Positions 7,699-17,328 of a stretch of 64,000 nucleotides of DNA are shown here, piece by piece. The DNA lies in NCBI RefSeq assembly GCF_031458095.1, contig NZ_JAVDXU010000002.1, forward strand, positions 620,001-684,000, given 5' to 3'. The notes under the pieces were generated by a model. It searched no databases and was not told the DNA's origin. It was given only the letters and a program-made list of their open reading frames with translations. The position numbers were made by a program, and so were the translations under genes. How positions within the stretch are numbered: the first letter of the stretch is position 1; every line of letters begins with the position of its first letter. This DNA is from Pelomonas saccharophila_A. GTDB lineage: Bacteria > Pseudomonadota > Gammaproteobacteria > Burkholderiales > Burkholderiaceae_C.

Positions 7699-9366
7699 CT
7701 ACAGCTGCCCGGGGGCGTCCATGTCAGCCAGACTCGGCCTCAGGGCATGTTCGCCGGCCCGGATGCCGTCGTGGTGGCTGAGGTAGAGAGACACGTCGTA
7801 GCGCTCCAGCCAGCCCACGGCCTTGAGCCTGTCCAGCACCGGGCCCTTGACCTCGGAGAACTCCAGCCTCAGGCCTTCGGCCTGCAGGGCCGCATGCAGC
7901 TCCTGCAGGGCCGTCAGCCCGGACACGTCGATATGGTTGACCGGCGCCATCAGCATCAGCACCCGCGCGGGTACGCCGACCTTGCCGCGATGCTCGCGCA
8001 CATGGGCCAAAACCGCATCGACCAGGCCGCGGGCATTGGTGAACACCAGGCTCTCGTCGACGCGCAGGCCGACGACCTCGGGCTGGCATTCCACCGCGTA
8101 GCGCTCCACGTTGCGGTAATGCTGCGTGCCCGGCACGCGGCCGATGCGGGCCACATGGGGCTGGGCGGTGCGCTGGATCAGCAGCGCGATGGAGCCGACG
8201 ACACCGATGGCCAGCGCCGCCGCGATGCTCCAGCACAGCACGGCCCCCGTCACCGCCACCATCAGCAGCCCTTCGGCGCGTGCATAGCGCCAGGCCTCGC
8301 GATACGGCTGCAGCGAGAAGCCCGAGAGCACGGCCACGACAATGGTCGCCGCCAGCACCGGCTTGGGCAGATGGGCCAGCGGGCCGGCCAGGGCCAGCAT
8401 GGCGATGAACATGAAGGCCGCGACGAACACCAGGCTCCAGCGGCTGGCCGAGCCGGCCTCATGCAGCAGGATGCTGCGCGAGAAGCTGCCGGCCACCGGC
8501 ATGCCGCCGCTGATCGAGGCCACCAGATTGGCCGCTGCCAGGCCGCGCATCTCGGCCGCCGGCAGCAGCTTCTCACCGCGTCGCTGGGCCAGCGATTCGG
8601 ACACTGCCAGGCTGGACACAAAACCCATCAGCCCCACCAGGGCAGCTGACGGCAGCAGCTGCAGCCACAGCGCCGCCTCCAGCCGCGGCAGACCCAGCGG
8701 CAGCGTCAGCGAGGGCAGCGCGCCGACCTGAGCCACGCCGACGGCCGCGGGCGTGAAGGCCGACAGCAGCATCGCCCCCATCAACAGCAGCAGCGGCGCC
8801 AGGCGCGCCAGCATGCGCGAACGGGCTCGCCGCGACAGCAGCAGCAGGGCGATGCCCGCGCCGCCCCAGACGGCGCTGGCCAGGCCCAAACCGCCCTGCG
8901 GCGCCGCAGCGACCAGCTCAGGCAAAGTAAAACCCGCCGCCGCGCTGCCCAGCAGCACCGGCAACTGGCCGGCCGCGATCATCAGCGTCGCGCCGGTCTC
9001 GAAACCGCGCAGCGCCGGCACCGACAGCAGGCTGGACAGGGCATCCAGCCTCAGCAGCGCCGCCACGCCCAGCACCAGCCCGACCTCGGCCGCCAGCACC
9101 AGGGCCCCCTCGGTGGCGGTGACGCCGGCCGGCAGCGCGCCCAGGGCCTGGGCGATCATCAGCGCCAGCACCGCCACCGGCCCCAGGCCCAGCACCGGGC
9201 TGGAGCCCAGGGCCGCATAGGCCAGCAGCGGCAGCAGGCTGGCATACAGGCCCACCTGCGGCGGCAGGCCGGCCAGCATGGCGTAGGCCAGGCTCTGCGG
9301 GATCAGCAGCACGGCGACGACGGCGCCGGCCATCAGGTCGGCGCGCCAGGTCCTCGACAACGGCAT
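7699..9366 (-). CDS. SulP family anion transporter with STAS domain
   Basis: A 555-aa inner-membrane protein. The first roughly 400 residues are 10-14 hydrophobic segments typical of SLC26/SulP, including LIPQSLAYAMLAGLPPQVGLYAS near residue 20, the family's first signature. A cytoplasmic STAS domain (about 425-545) follows, with VNHIDVSGLTALQELHAAL. Substrates in the family include sulfate, bicarbonate and dicarboxylates; none can be assigned here. ATG 9366 overlaps the TGA of the upstream Bug gene by one base (TGATG), so it is probably translationally coupled. It is the last gene of the GGDEF-Bug-SulP operon. Confidence 0.88.
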   Translation of the reverse strand: MPLSRTWRADLMAGAVVAVLLIPQSLAYAMLAGLPPQVGLYASLLPLLAYAALGSSPVLGLGPVAVLALMIAQALGALPAGVTATEGALVLAAEVGLVLGVAALLRLDALSSLLSVPALRGFETGATLMIAAGQLPVLLGSAAAGFTLPELVAAAPQGGLGLASAVWGGAGIALLLLSRRARSRMLARLAPLLLLMGAMLLSAFTPAAVGVAQVGALPSLTLPLGLPRLEAALWLQLLPSAALVGLMGFVSSLAVSESLAQRRGEKLLPAAEMRGLAAANLVASISGGMPVAGSFSRSILLHEAGSASRWSLVFVAAFMFIAMLALAGPLAHLPKPVLAATIVVAVLSGFSLQPYREAWRYARAEGLLMVAVTGAVLCWSIAAALAIGVVGSIALLIQRTAQPHVARIGRVPGTQHYRNVERYAVECQPEVVGLRVDESLVFTNARGLVDAVLAHVREHRGKVGVPARVLMLMAPVNHIDVSGLTALQELHAALQAEGLRLEFSEVKGPVLDRLKAVGWLERYDVSLYLSHHDGIRAGEHALRPSLADMDAPGQL

Positions 9367-10352
9367 CAATCCACCTTCGCGCCCGACGCCTTCACGACCT
9401 TGGCCCACTTGGCGGTCTCGGCCGTGATCAGCGCCGCGAACTCGGCCGACGAACCGCCACCGGCCGCCGCGCCCTGCCCCGCCATGCGCTCCCGGATGGC
9501 CGGCGTGTTCAGCGCGGCCGCGGCCTCGCGCTGCAGACGCGCCACCTGCTCGGCCGGCTGATGCGCGGGCGCCAGCAGCCCGAACCAGGAGCTGGCCTCA
9601 TAGCCCTTCAGCGCCGCGCCGCCGGCCTCGGCCACCGTGGGCAGGTCGGGCACGGCCGGGCTGCGCTGGGCGCTGGTGACGGCGAGGGCCAGCAGCTTGC
9701 CGGCCTTGATCTGCGGCAGGGCCGAGGGCAGGTTGTCGAACATCAGGTCCATATTGCCGGCGATCAGGTCCAGCAGGGCCGGGCCCGAGCCGCGGTAGGG
9801 GAAGTGCAGCATGAAGCTGCCCGTCATGCTCTTGAAGAGTTCGCCGGCCAGGTGGATGGACGTGCCATTGCCGCTGGAGGCCATGTTGAGCTTGCCCGGG
9901 TTGGCACGCGCGACCCGGATCAGATCGGCCACCGTCTTGATGCCATAGCGCTCGGCATTCGCCGGGTTGAGCACCAGCACATTGGGCACGGCCGCGACCA
10001 GGGTGATGGGCGCGAAGTCCCTGACCGGGTCGTAGGGCAGCTTGGGGTACAGGGCCGCATTGATGGCATGGGTGCCGACCGTGCCCATCAGCAGCGTGTG
10101 GCCGTCCGTGGCCTTGGCGACCTCGGCCGAGCCGATGTTGCCGCCGGCGCCGGGCTTGTTGTCGACGACGACGGCCTGGCCCAGGCGCTGCTGCAGCTCG
10201 GGCGCCATCGCGCGCGCCAGCAGGTCGGTCGTGCCGCCGGGCGTGAAGGGCACGACGAGGCGGATGGGCTTGCTCGGCCACGGCGCTTGGGCGAAGGCAG
10301 GCAGCGCGAGGCTGCCTGCCAGGGCAGTGACCTGGCGGCGATTCAGACTCAT
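9366..10352 (-). CDS. Bug family (TctC-type) periplasmic solute-binding protein 1
   Basis: A 328-aa exported protein: N-terminal signal (about residues 1-22, cleavage near AFAQA), then WPSKPIRLVVPFTPGGTTD, the hallmark of the tripartite tricarboxylate receptor/Bug family. VDNKPGAGGNIG and HFPYRGSGPALLDLIAGNMD also fit. Bug proteins bind carboxylates or other small organic molecules; many are orphan receptors without TctAB membrane partners, as here. GAGGAG precedes ATG 10352. It follows a close paralogue by 18 bp and overlaps sulP by one base. It may feed SulP or act as a sensor; this is inference. Confidence 0.88.
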   Translation of the reverse strand: MSLNRRQVTALAGSLALPAFAQAPWPSKPIRLVVPFTPGGTTDLLARAMAPELQQRLGQAVVVDNKPGAGGNIGSAEVAKATDGHTLLMGTVGTHAINAALYPKLPYDPVRDFAPITLVAAVPNVLVLNPANAERYGIKTVADLIRVARANPGKLNMASSGNGTSIHLAGELFKSMTGSFMLHFPYRGSGPALLDLIAGNMDLMFDNLPSALPQIKAGKLLALAVTSAQRSPAVPDLPTVAEAGGAALKGYEASSWFGLLAPAHQPAEQVARLQREAAAALNTPAIRERMAGQGAAAGGGSSAEFAALITAETAKWAKVVKASGAKVD

Positions 10353-10370
10353 GACGTCTCCTCGTTGAAG

Positions 10371-11375
10371 TCAGCGGTCTACTTTGACACCGGACATCTG
10401 CATCACTCGCGCCCATTTGGCCGTCTCGGCGGCGATCAGCGCGGCGAACTCGGGGCCGCCGCTGCCGTGCACCAGCATGCCACGGTTGCTCAGACGCTCG
10501 CGCAGCGCGGCCCCGGCGAGGGCGGCGACGCTGTCACGCTGCAGGCGCGCGAGCTGCTCGGCCGGCTGGCTGCCGGGCGCGAACAGGCCGATCCAGGCGC
10601 TGGCTTCAAAGCCCTTCAGCGCCGGGCCGCCGGCCTCCTCGACGGTCGGCAGCTCGGGCAGGCTGGGGCTGCGCCGGGCGCTGGACACGGCCAGGGCCAG
10701 CAGCTTGCCGGCCTTGATCTGCGGCAGGGCCGTCGGCAGCGCGTCGAACATCAGGTCCATATTGCCGGCGATGACGTCCTGCTGGGCCGATGCCGCGCTG
10801 CGGTAGGGAAAGTGCAGCATATAGGTGTGCGTCAGGCGCTTGAAGAGCTCGCCGGACAGATGCGTCGGATTGCCGTTGCCGCCCGAGGCGATGTGCAGGC
10901 GGCCGGGCTGGGCCGTGGCGACATGCACGAGGTCGTTGACGTTGCGCACGCCCAGGGTCTGGGCGACGCCGGGATTCATGACCAGCACCAGCGGCACCGT
11001 CGCGACGAGACTGACCGGGGCGAAGTCCTTCACCGCGTCATAGGGCAGGCGGCGCCACAGCAGCGGGTTGATGACATGGGTGCCGACGCTGCCCATCAGC
11101 AGGGTGTGGCCGTCGCCGGCGGCAGCGACCTCGGCCGTGCCGATATTGCCGTCGGCGCCGGGCTTGTTGTCGACGCCGACCGGCTGGCCCAGGCTCTTCT
11201 GCAGCTCGGGCGCCAGCAGCCGGGCGGCGACGTCGGCCGAGCCGCCGGCCGCATAAGGCACGACGATGCGCAGCGGCCGCGTCGGCCAGGGGGCGTTGGG
11301 CTGGCCGTGCACCACAGGGGCCGCGGCGGCAGCCAGCCAGGCCAGCAGGCTGCGGCGTTGCATCGGCGCGCTCAT
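10371..11375 (-). CDS. Bug family (TctC-type) periplasmic solute-binding protein 2
   Basis: A 334-aa paralogue of the next gene, sharing WPTRPLRIVVPYAAGGSADVAA, VDNKPGADGNIGTAEV and HFPYRSAASAQQDVIAGNMD. A signal peptide with a twin-arginine-like RRSLLAWLAAAAA start covers about residues 1-24. Its ATG (11375) overlaps the TGA of the upstream GGDEF gene as ATGA, so the receptor is probably translated by coupling to a diguanylate cyclase. Close similarity to the neighbour indicates tandem duplication followed by divergence. The ligand is unknown. Confidence 0.88.
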   Translation of the reverse strand: MSAPMQRRSLLAWLAAAAAPVVHGQPNAPWPTRPLRIVVPYAAGGSADVAARLLAPELQKSLGQPVGVDNKPGADGNIGTAEVAAAGDGHTLLMGSVGTHVINPLLWRRLPYDAVKDFAPVSLVATVPLVLVMNPGVAQTLGVRNVNDLVHVATAQPGRLHIASGGNGNPTHLSGELFKRLTHTYMLHFPYRSAASAQQDVIAGNMDLMFDALPTALPQIKAGKLLALAVSSARRSPSLPELPTVEEAGGPALKGFEASAWIGLFAPGSQPAEQLARLQRDSVAALAGAALRERLSNRGMLVHGSGGPEFAALIAAETAKWARVMQMSGVKVDR

Positions 11376-13405
11376 GGCTGTGCGGGTCCTGGCAACTGCC
11401 TGAGCCTGACCTGCCCGTTCATGCAGGCCGCGTCGAAATCCTGCAGTACGGCAGCGAGCGCATGGCCGTCGGGCGCCTCGACGGCGCTGATGCCGACGCC
11501 GCGGTTGCGGCCTTCGGCCTTGGCCTTGTAGAGCACCATATCGGCCCAGTTGACGGCCTGCTCCCAGTGCAGCCGCAGGCCCGCGCCGGCCGCGCCGCCG
11601 AGAGGGAAACTGGCGAAGCCCATGGAGGCGGTGACGCGCAGCGGGCCCTCGGGCGTCTCGATGGGCTGGCCGCCGATGCTGCGCAGGATGCGCTCGGCCA
11701 TCAGCGCCAGGTCGTCGGCGGGCAGTTCGGGCGCGAAGACGAGGAATTCCTCGCCGCCCCAGCGCACGACGAGATCGGTGTCGCGCACGGCGGCCTTGAT
11801 GCGCCGCGCCACCTCGACGATGACGGCGTCGCCGGCGGCATGGCCATGCCAGTCGTTGACGTTCTTGAAGTGATCGATGTCGATCATCATCAGCGCGCCG
11901 ACAAAGCCTTCGCCCTGGGCCTCGCGGGCGCCCTGGTCCATGACGGCCAGGAAGTGGCGACGGTTGGACAGATCGGTCAGCGGGTCGCGCTCGCTCTGGG
12001 CCCGCAACAGGCTCTGGTTGGCCGTCAGGCGCGCCTGGGCGCGGCGCATGCGCACCAGGGTCACGCCAATGAGGGCGACCGACAGCAGCAGCAGGGCGCC
12101 GACGGCGAAGCCGACCTGCTGGGCCAGCTGCTGGTTGGCGATCTGCTGGTCCTTGAGCTGGCCGTCGCGGGCCAGCAGGTCCAGGTCGCGCTGCTTGGCG
12201 GCGCTGTCGTATTTGCGGCCCAGCTCTTCGAGGGCGGCGGCGCGGTTGCGCTCGTTGGCGCGGCTGTTGAGGTCGCGCTCGGCGTGCAGGGCCGTCAGGG
12301 CCTCCTTGTACTGGCCGGCCTCGGTCCAGGTCTCGGCCAGCTCGCGCAGCTCGCGGGCACGCGGTACGAGGTCGGCCGGATCGGTGCCGAACTCGCCGAC
12401 CTTGGCCAGCTCCGCGCGGGCCTGGTCGAACTGGCGCAGCTTGATGTGGGCCACGGCCAGGTTGTGGTGCAGGTTGCGTTCGTAGTAGCGATCGCCGAAG
12501 CGTTGCAGCACCGGCATGGCCCGCTGGCCGGCCTGCAGCGCCTCTTTCACCATGCCCATGTGCATATAGGAATCGACGAGGTTGGAGCGCAGCTGTGCGG
12601 CCAGATGCGGCGCATCGGCCTGCTCGGCCAGCAACAGCGCGGCCTCGACGGCACTGCGCGAGGCCGCCACGTCCCGCGCCCGGCGCTCGACCACGGCTTC
12701 GTAATTGCGCACCCGGGCGCCGGCCACCAGGTCGCCAGCGGCTTCGGCCGCACCGGCGCGCAGTTCGACCCGCGCGGCGTCCAGCTTGTCCATCGCCTGC
12801 AGCGTGATGGCCAGCATGCCGTGGGTCAGGGCGGCCAGATGCCTGTCCTCGCCAGCCGTCGCCAGGGCCTGGGCTCGGCGGATGCTGGCCTCGGAAGCGG
12901 CAAAGGCGCCCTGCGCGAACTGCTCGCGCTGCAGGATGCGCAGGGCCTCCCAGGCGCTGCGGAAGTCGCAGCCCAGCTCGCGCACGGCGCGCACCTCGTC
13001 CCCGGCCGGGCAGCGCTTGTCCAGGCCCGCCATGGCCCGCGTGGCCAGGGCCGTGGCGGACCTGCCTGTCCTCTCCTGGGCCAGGGCGCGCAGCAGCCAG
13101 CTGCGGTCGACGCCATCCTCGCGAGCCATCAGCTGCGCGGCGACGGCGTCGGCCGCTTCGGCACGGGCGGCCGCCAGCAGCACGCGGCCACGCGCCATCA
13201 GCCAGGCTGCTTCACGGGGCTGGCCGGGTTCGGCATGCGTGGGCCAGCGCTGCTGCAGCTCGGCCAGCATGGCCTCCGGGGCGTCAAAGGCACGGCGGGT
13301 GATGTTGGCCAGCAGGGTGTCTTCGGCCACCGGATCGGGGGCCGTGACCGGTGCGGCCGCCGCGCCGACGCAGGCCAGGGCCAGCAGCAGGACGGCCCGC
13401 TTCAT
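11372..13405 (-). CDS. TPR-GGDEF diguanylate cyclase 2
   Basis: A 677-aa protein: signal peptide (about 1-18), a periplasmic helical/TPR region (about 30-415), a coiled linker, one membrane segment (about 445-465, FAVGALLLLSVALIGVTLV), then a cytoplasmic GGDEF domain. The active-site motif WGGEEF is near residues 549-554, and RDTD sits five residues upstream as the RxxD inhibitory site, so it should make c-di-GMP with product feedback. The start at 13405 forms ATGA with the stop of the first cyclase; the long in-frame extension upstream is the neighbouring gene read out of frame. Its own stop overlaps the Bug-2 start. Confidence 0.87.
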   Translation of the reverse strand: MKRAVLLLALACVGAAAAPVTAPDPVAEDTLLANITRRAFDAPEAMLAELQQRWPTHAEPGQPREAAWLMARGRVLLAAARAEAADAVAAQLMAREDGVDRSWLLRALAQERTGRSATALATRAMAGLDKRCPAGDEVRAVRELGCDFRSAWEALRILQREQFAQGAFAASEASIRRAQALATAGEDRHLAALTHGMLAITLQAMDKLDAARVELRAGAAEAAGDLVAGARVRNYEAVVERRARDVAASRSAVEAALLLAEQADAPHLAAQLRSNLVDSYMHMGMVKEALQAGQRAMPVLQRFGDRYYERNLHHNLAVAHIKLRQFDQARAELAKVGEFGTDPADLVPRARELRELAETWTEAGQYKEALTALHAERDLNSRANERNRAAALEELGRKYDSAAKQRDLDLLARDGQLKDQQIANQQLAQQVGFAVGALLLLSVALIGVTLVRMRRAQARLTANQSLLRAQSERDPLTDLSNRRHFLAVMDQGAREAQGEGFVGALMMIDIDHFKNVNDWHGHAAGDAVIVEVARRIKAAVRDTDLVVRWGGEEFLVFAPELPADDLALMAERILRSIGGQPIETPEGPLRVTASMGFASFPLGGAAGAGLRLHWEQAVNWADMVLYKAKAEGRNRGVGISAVEAPDGHALAAVLQDFDAACMNGQVRLRQLPGPAQP

Positions 13406-15501
13406 GCGCTGGCCGGCCGGCTGGCGGCTTCGGGGTGGAAACTGCTGTCGCTGGCGCGGACCGGGCCGTTCAGGGCCTGCAGGCCGACCTGGCCTTCGGC
13501 CCAGGCTGCCTCCAGGCGGGCCGTCAGCTGGGCCGCGGCCAGCGCGTCCTCGGCATGGATGCGCTCGACGCCATAGGCCTTGTTGCGGCCATGGGACTTG
13601 GCCAGGTACATGACGGTGTCGACGAGGTCGATGGCGCGCTCCCAGGACAGGCGCAGCCCATGCGGGGGCACGGGCAGGCTGACGAAGCCGATGGAGGCCG
13701 TGACGGGCACCTCGCGGCCCTCGTAGAAAACGGGCTTGCCACCGACGAGGTCGAGCAGGCGCTGGGCCAGCTGGGGTGCGAACACGCCCTCGTGGCTGCG
13801 CGCGACGATGAGGAATTCCTCCCCGCCCCAGCGCACGATGAGGTCGTCGTCGCGTACGGCCTGGCGCAGCCGGCCGGCGATCTCGATGAGGACGGCATCG
13901 CCGGCCGCGTGGCCGAAGCTGTCGTTGATGCGCTTGAAGTGGTCGATGTCGATGAGGAAGACGCTGGCGGCCAGGCCGCCGCCGCTGGCCAGGCTCTTGA
14001 TGGCGGCCTGGAAATGGCGGCGGTTGGCCAGGCCGGTCAGCGGGTCGGTCTCGCTCTGGCGCTTCAGCGAGGCATTGCTGTGGGCGAGCTGCTCGTTGGT
14101 GCGGCGCACGCGGCGGAAGGCCTGGTACAGCAGGCCCAGGGAGACGAGGACGCAGCCGCCCATGGCCGACCACAGCGTCAGCGCGAGGTTGCGCTGGTGG
14201 ACCTGTTCGGCCTTCAGCGCGTTGTCGCGGTTCAGCAGCTCGATGTCGCGGGCGCGCTGCTCGGCGTCCTGGCGCTCCTGGGCCTCCAGCAGCAGCTTGC
14301 GGGTCTCGTCGCGCAGCACGCGCTCGTCCATGCGGCGGTGCTCGCGGTAGGCGGCGATGGCGCCGGCCAGGTCACCGGCCTTCTCCAGATAACCCGCCAG
14401 TTCCTGCCAGCCGGCCGAGGCATAGGCCAGGGCGCCCTGCTGCTCGTCCAGCGTGATGCCGGCGCGCACATCGTCGCGGCCCTCGGCGACGCGGCCCATG
14501 GCGATCTTGGCCAGGCCGATGTTGGAGCGCGCCACGCTCTCGGCGCTGATGTTGCGGGTCGAGCGGGCCAGCGGCAGGGCCTGCTCGGCGAGCTCCAGCG
14601 CGCGCGCCGGGTGGCCCTGGCGCAGGTGGTAGTCGGCGAAGTTGGCCAGGCCCAGGGCGCGCACCGAGTCGGCGCCGGCGCGGGTGGCTTGCTCCAGGGC
14701 ATCGGAGTTGGCCTGCAGCGTGATGCTGGAATCGCTGTCGTCGGCATAGACGATGCCGCGCATCGTGTAGACCTGGTTCAGCGTCATCGGGTCCGGGTCC
14801 TTCTGGGCCTCGGTCAGGGCCTGGCCGATGAGCTGGCGGGCGCGGGCCGGCGTGTCGGCGCGGCTGGACGTGAAGGCCAGGTCCACCAGCGTCAGGGCAA
14901 CGCGCCAGGGCTGGCCCATCTGCTCGGCCAGGCGCTGGGCCGCATGGCCCTGGTTCAGCGACAGGTCGAGCTCCCCGGAGTCGCCGGCGATGGCGGTGAG
15001 CTGGTGGTGATAGCGCCAGCGGAACACCGGCGCGGCGGCGTTGAGCTGGGCGCTGTCGACGGCCAGCAGCAGCTTGCGCGCCTCGCGCAGGTCGCCATGG
15101 GAGCGCAGGTATTCGGCGCTGACGCTGGCCGCGGCCACGGCGGCCGCGGCGCGCAGCTCGCCGGCCGGCCAGTCGCGCAGGCGCTGGGTGATCTGATCGG
15201 TCAGGGCGCGGTCGCGCGCATAGGCCGCGAGCAGGCCGCGCAGGGCCAGCACCTCAAGTTCGGCGGCGCTGCCGGGCGCCAGCTTCTCGCCGCGCGCGCG
15301 CAGCTCCTGCTCCAGGGCCACTGGCCTGGCGCGCGAGGCACGCTCGATGCGTTCCAGGTCGCGGGCCAGGTTCTCGTCCTGCACGGCCGAGGGGGCTGCG
15401 TTGAGCGCCCCCGGGCCATCGCCGGGAGAGCAGGCGCACAGCAGCGCCAGCGCGGCCAGGGCCGCGCACAGCGTCGATCGAGAAGCCAGGGGTCGATGCA
15501 T
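13402..15501 (-). CDS. TPR-GGDEF diguanylate cyclase 1, probable lipoprotein
   Basis: A 699-aa protein with the same architecture as the downstream gene: lipoprotein signal (LLCAC near residue 22), TPR-like periplasmic region, membrane helix (about 425-445), GGDEF domain with WGGEEF near 558-563 and the RxxD inhibitory site (RDDD). It is likely an active diguanylate cyclase gated by a periplasmic TPR sensor. ATG 15501 gives the lipobox; an earlier in-frame start at 15606 would bury it. It is first in a unit of two cyclases, two Bug receptors and SulP, 123 bp after the ABC ATPase gene on the same strand. Confidence 0.87.
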   Translation of the reverse strand: MHRPLASRSTLCAALAALALLCACSPGDGPGALNAAPSAVQDENLARDLERIERASRARPVALEQELRARGEKLAPGSAAELEVLALRGLLAAYARDRALTDQITQRLRDWPAGELRAAAAVAAASVSAEYLRSHGDLREARKLLLAVDSAQLNAAAPVFRWRYHHQLTAIAGDSGELDLSLNQGHAAQRLAEQMGQPWRVALTLVDLAFTSSRADTPARARQLIGQALTEAQKDPDPMTLNQVYTMRGIVYADDSDSSITLQANSDALEQATRAGADSVRALGLANFADYHLRQGHPARALELAEQALPLARSTRNISAESVARSNIGLAKIAMGRVAEGRDDVRAGITLDEQQGALAYASAGWQELAGYLEKAGDLAGAIAAYREHRRMDERVLRDETRKLLLEAQERQDAEQRARDIELLNRDNALKAEQVHQRNLALTLWSAMGGCVLVSLGLLYQAFRRVRRTNEQLAHSNASLKRQSETDPLTGLANRRHFQAAIKSLASGGGLAASVFLIDIDHFKRINDSFGHAAGDAVLIEIAGRLRQAVRDDDLIVRWGGEEFLIVARSHEGVFAPQLAQRLLDLVGGKPVFYEGREVPVTASIGFVSLPVPPHGLRLSWERAIDLVDTVMYLAKSHGRNKAYGVERIHAEDALAAAQLTARLEAAWAEGQVGLQALNGPVRASDSSFHPEAASRPASA

Positions 15502-15624
15502 CGGAACGGTAGGCGGCCGGGCATGCCGGGGCGCCCCGCAGATTTCAGCGCGGTTCGGCAGGGCTGTCGCGGTAACCATGGCCGAGACCGTTGAAATTGC
15601 ACGCAACCGTAAGAATCGCCCCGG

Positions 15625-17328
15625 CTAGGCCGGCCGGGCGGCGTCGCCCTGGTAGCCGCGCGGCACGGCGCCGAGCAGGCGGCGCGTGTATTCCTCACGC
15701 GGCGCCCGGATGAGCTCGGGCGTGGCAGCCTGTTCGACAACGTCGCCGTTCTGCATGACCAGCACCTCGTCGGAGATGAACTTCACGACCGCCAGGTCGT
15801 GGCTGATGAAGATGTAGCTGAGGCCGAATTCGTCCTGCAGGTCCTTCAGCAGATTCAGCACCTGGGCCTGCACCGACACGTCCAGGGCCGACACCGCCTC
15901 GTCCAGTACCAGCACCTCGGGCTGCAGCGTCAGGCAGCGCGCGATGGCGATGCGCTGTCGCTGGCCGCCCGAGAACTCGTGCGGGTACTTGGCCATGGCA
16001 CTCTCATCCAGGCCCACCTTCTGCAGCAGGGCCACGGCGCGGGCCTCGCGCTCGGCGGTGTTGGCACCGATGGCGTGGATCTCCATCGGCTCGCGCAGGG
16101 TCTGGCCAATCGTGAAGCGCGGGTTCAGCGAGGCATAGGGGTTCTGGAACACCACCTGGATGCGGCGGCGCATCTGCTGCCAGGCGCTTGCGCTCATCTT
16201 CAGCAGGTCCTGGCCCTCGAACAGCACCTGGCCGCCCATCGTTCCCGATGTCTGCTCGTGCAGGCGCAGCAGCGCGAGGCCCATGGTCGTCTTGCCCGAG
16301 CCGGATTCGCCGACGACGCCCAGGGTGTGGCCCTTGCGCAGCTTGAAGCTGACGCCCTTGACGGCCTCGAACTCGCGCTTGCCGAACAGGCCGTCCTTCA
16401 GCCAGAAGCTCTTGCGCAGGCCGGTGGCTTCCATCACGACGGGGGCGTTGGCATCCTTGGCCTTGACGTCGGTCGAGGCGGCGCGGCCGGCGATGTGGTC
16501 GTCGATGACCATCAGCCGCGCCGGGTTCTCGGTGAGGGACGGCCGGCAGGCCAGCAGGGCCTTGGTGTAGGCGTCCTGCGGGTCGTTGAAGATCTGCGCC
16601 ACCGGCGCCTTCTCGCGCACCTGGCCATGGCGCATGACGACGACCTGGTCGGAGATCTCGCCGACGACGCCGAGGTCGTGGGAGATGAAGAGCAGGCTCA
16701 TCTTGTGCGACTCCTTGAGCCGCGCCATCAGCTCCATGACCTGGCGCTGGATGGTCACGTCCAGGGCCGTGGTGGGCTCGTCGGCGATCAGCAGCTTCGG
16801 GCTGCAGGCCAGGGCCACGGCGATCATGACGCGCTGCTGCTGGCCGCCCGACATCTCGTGCGGATAGGCCGACAGGCGCCGCTTGGGCTCGGGGATGCCG
16901 ACCTCGCCCAGCAGTTCCTCGGCGCGCACCAGGGCCTGGCGTCGGCTCATCCCCATATGCTTCATCAGCGGCTCGCAGATCTGCGTGGCCACGTCGAAGA
17001 CCGGGTTCAGCGAGCTCATCGGATCCTGGAAGACGCAGGCGATGTCGCGGCCGCGGATGGCCTGAAGTTCACGCAGGCCGGTCTGCAGCAGGTCGCGGCC
17101 CTGGAAGAGGATGCGGCCTTCGCGCTCGGCGTTGCTGGGCAGCAGGTTGAGGATGGACATGGCCGTCACGCTCTTGCCCGAGCCTGACTCGCCGACCAGG
17201 GCGACCGTGCTGTTCTCGGGCACGTCGAAGCTGACGCCCTTGACGGCGAGCTGGCGCTGCATGACGCCGTCGACCTTGCCCATGCGGAAGGCGACCTGGA
17301 GGTCCTGGATGCTCAGAAGCATGCTCAT
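15625..17328 (-). CDS. Fused double-ATPase subunit of oligopeptide-type ABC transporter
   Basis: A 567-aa protein with two nucleotide-binding domains, like YejF/GsiA/DppD-DppF fusions. Domain 1 (about 1-265) has Walker A GESGSGKS, signature SGGQQQR and Walker B LLIADEPTTALD. Domain 2 (about 290-555) has GESGSGKT, SGGQRQR and VLVLDEAVSALD. Both carry the oligopeptide-transporter C-terminal extension. It powers import through the two permeases just upstream. ATG 17328 overlaps the permease stop as ATGA; the longer in-frame reading up to 18306 is an out-of-frame copy of the permease gene and is rejected. Confidence 0.9.
   Translation of the reverse strand: MSMLLSIQDLQVAFRMGKVDGVMQRQLAVKGVSFDVPENSTVALVGESGSGKSVTAMSILNLLPSNAEREGRILFQGRDLLQTGLRELQAIRGRDIACVFQDPMSSLNPVFDVATQICEPLMKHMGMSRRQALVRAEELLGEVGIPEPKRRLSAYPHEMSGGQQQRVMIAVALACSPKLLIADEPTTALDVTIQRQVMELMARLKESHKMSLLFISHDLGVVGEISDQVVVMRHGQVREKAPVAQIFNDPQDAYTKALLACRPSLTENPARLMVIDDHIAGRAASTDVKAKDANAPVVMEATGLRKSFWLKDGLFGKREFEAVKGVSFKLRKGHTLGVVGESGSGKTTMGLALLRLHEQTSGTMGGQVLFEGQDLLKMSASAWQQMRRRIQVVFQNPYASLNPRFTIGQTLREPMEIHAIGANTAEREARAVALLQKVGLDESAMAKYPHEFSGGQRQRIAIARCLTLQPEVLVLDEAVSALDVSVQAQVLNLLKDLQDEFGLSYIFISHDLAVVKFISDEVLVMQNGDVVEQAATPELIRAPREEYTRRLLGAVPRGYQGDAARPA

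Noticed and set aside
13405..14173. 256-codon N-terminal extension of the second GGDEF protein
   Set aside because: It is Arg/Pro-rich and is the first GGDEF gene read in another frame. The start at 13405 with ATGA overlap and a signal peptide is better.
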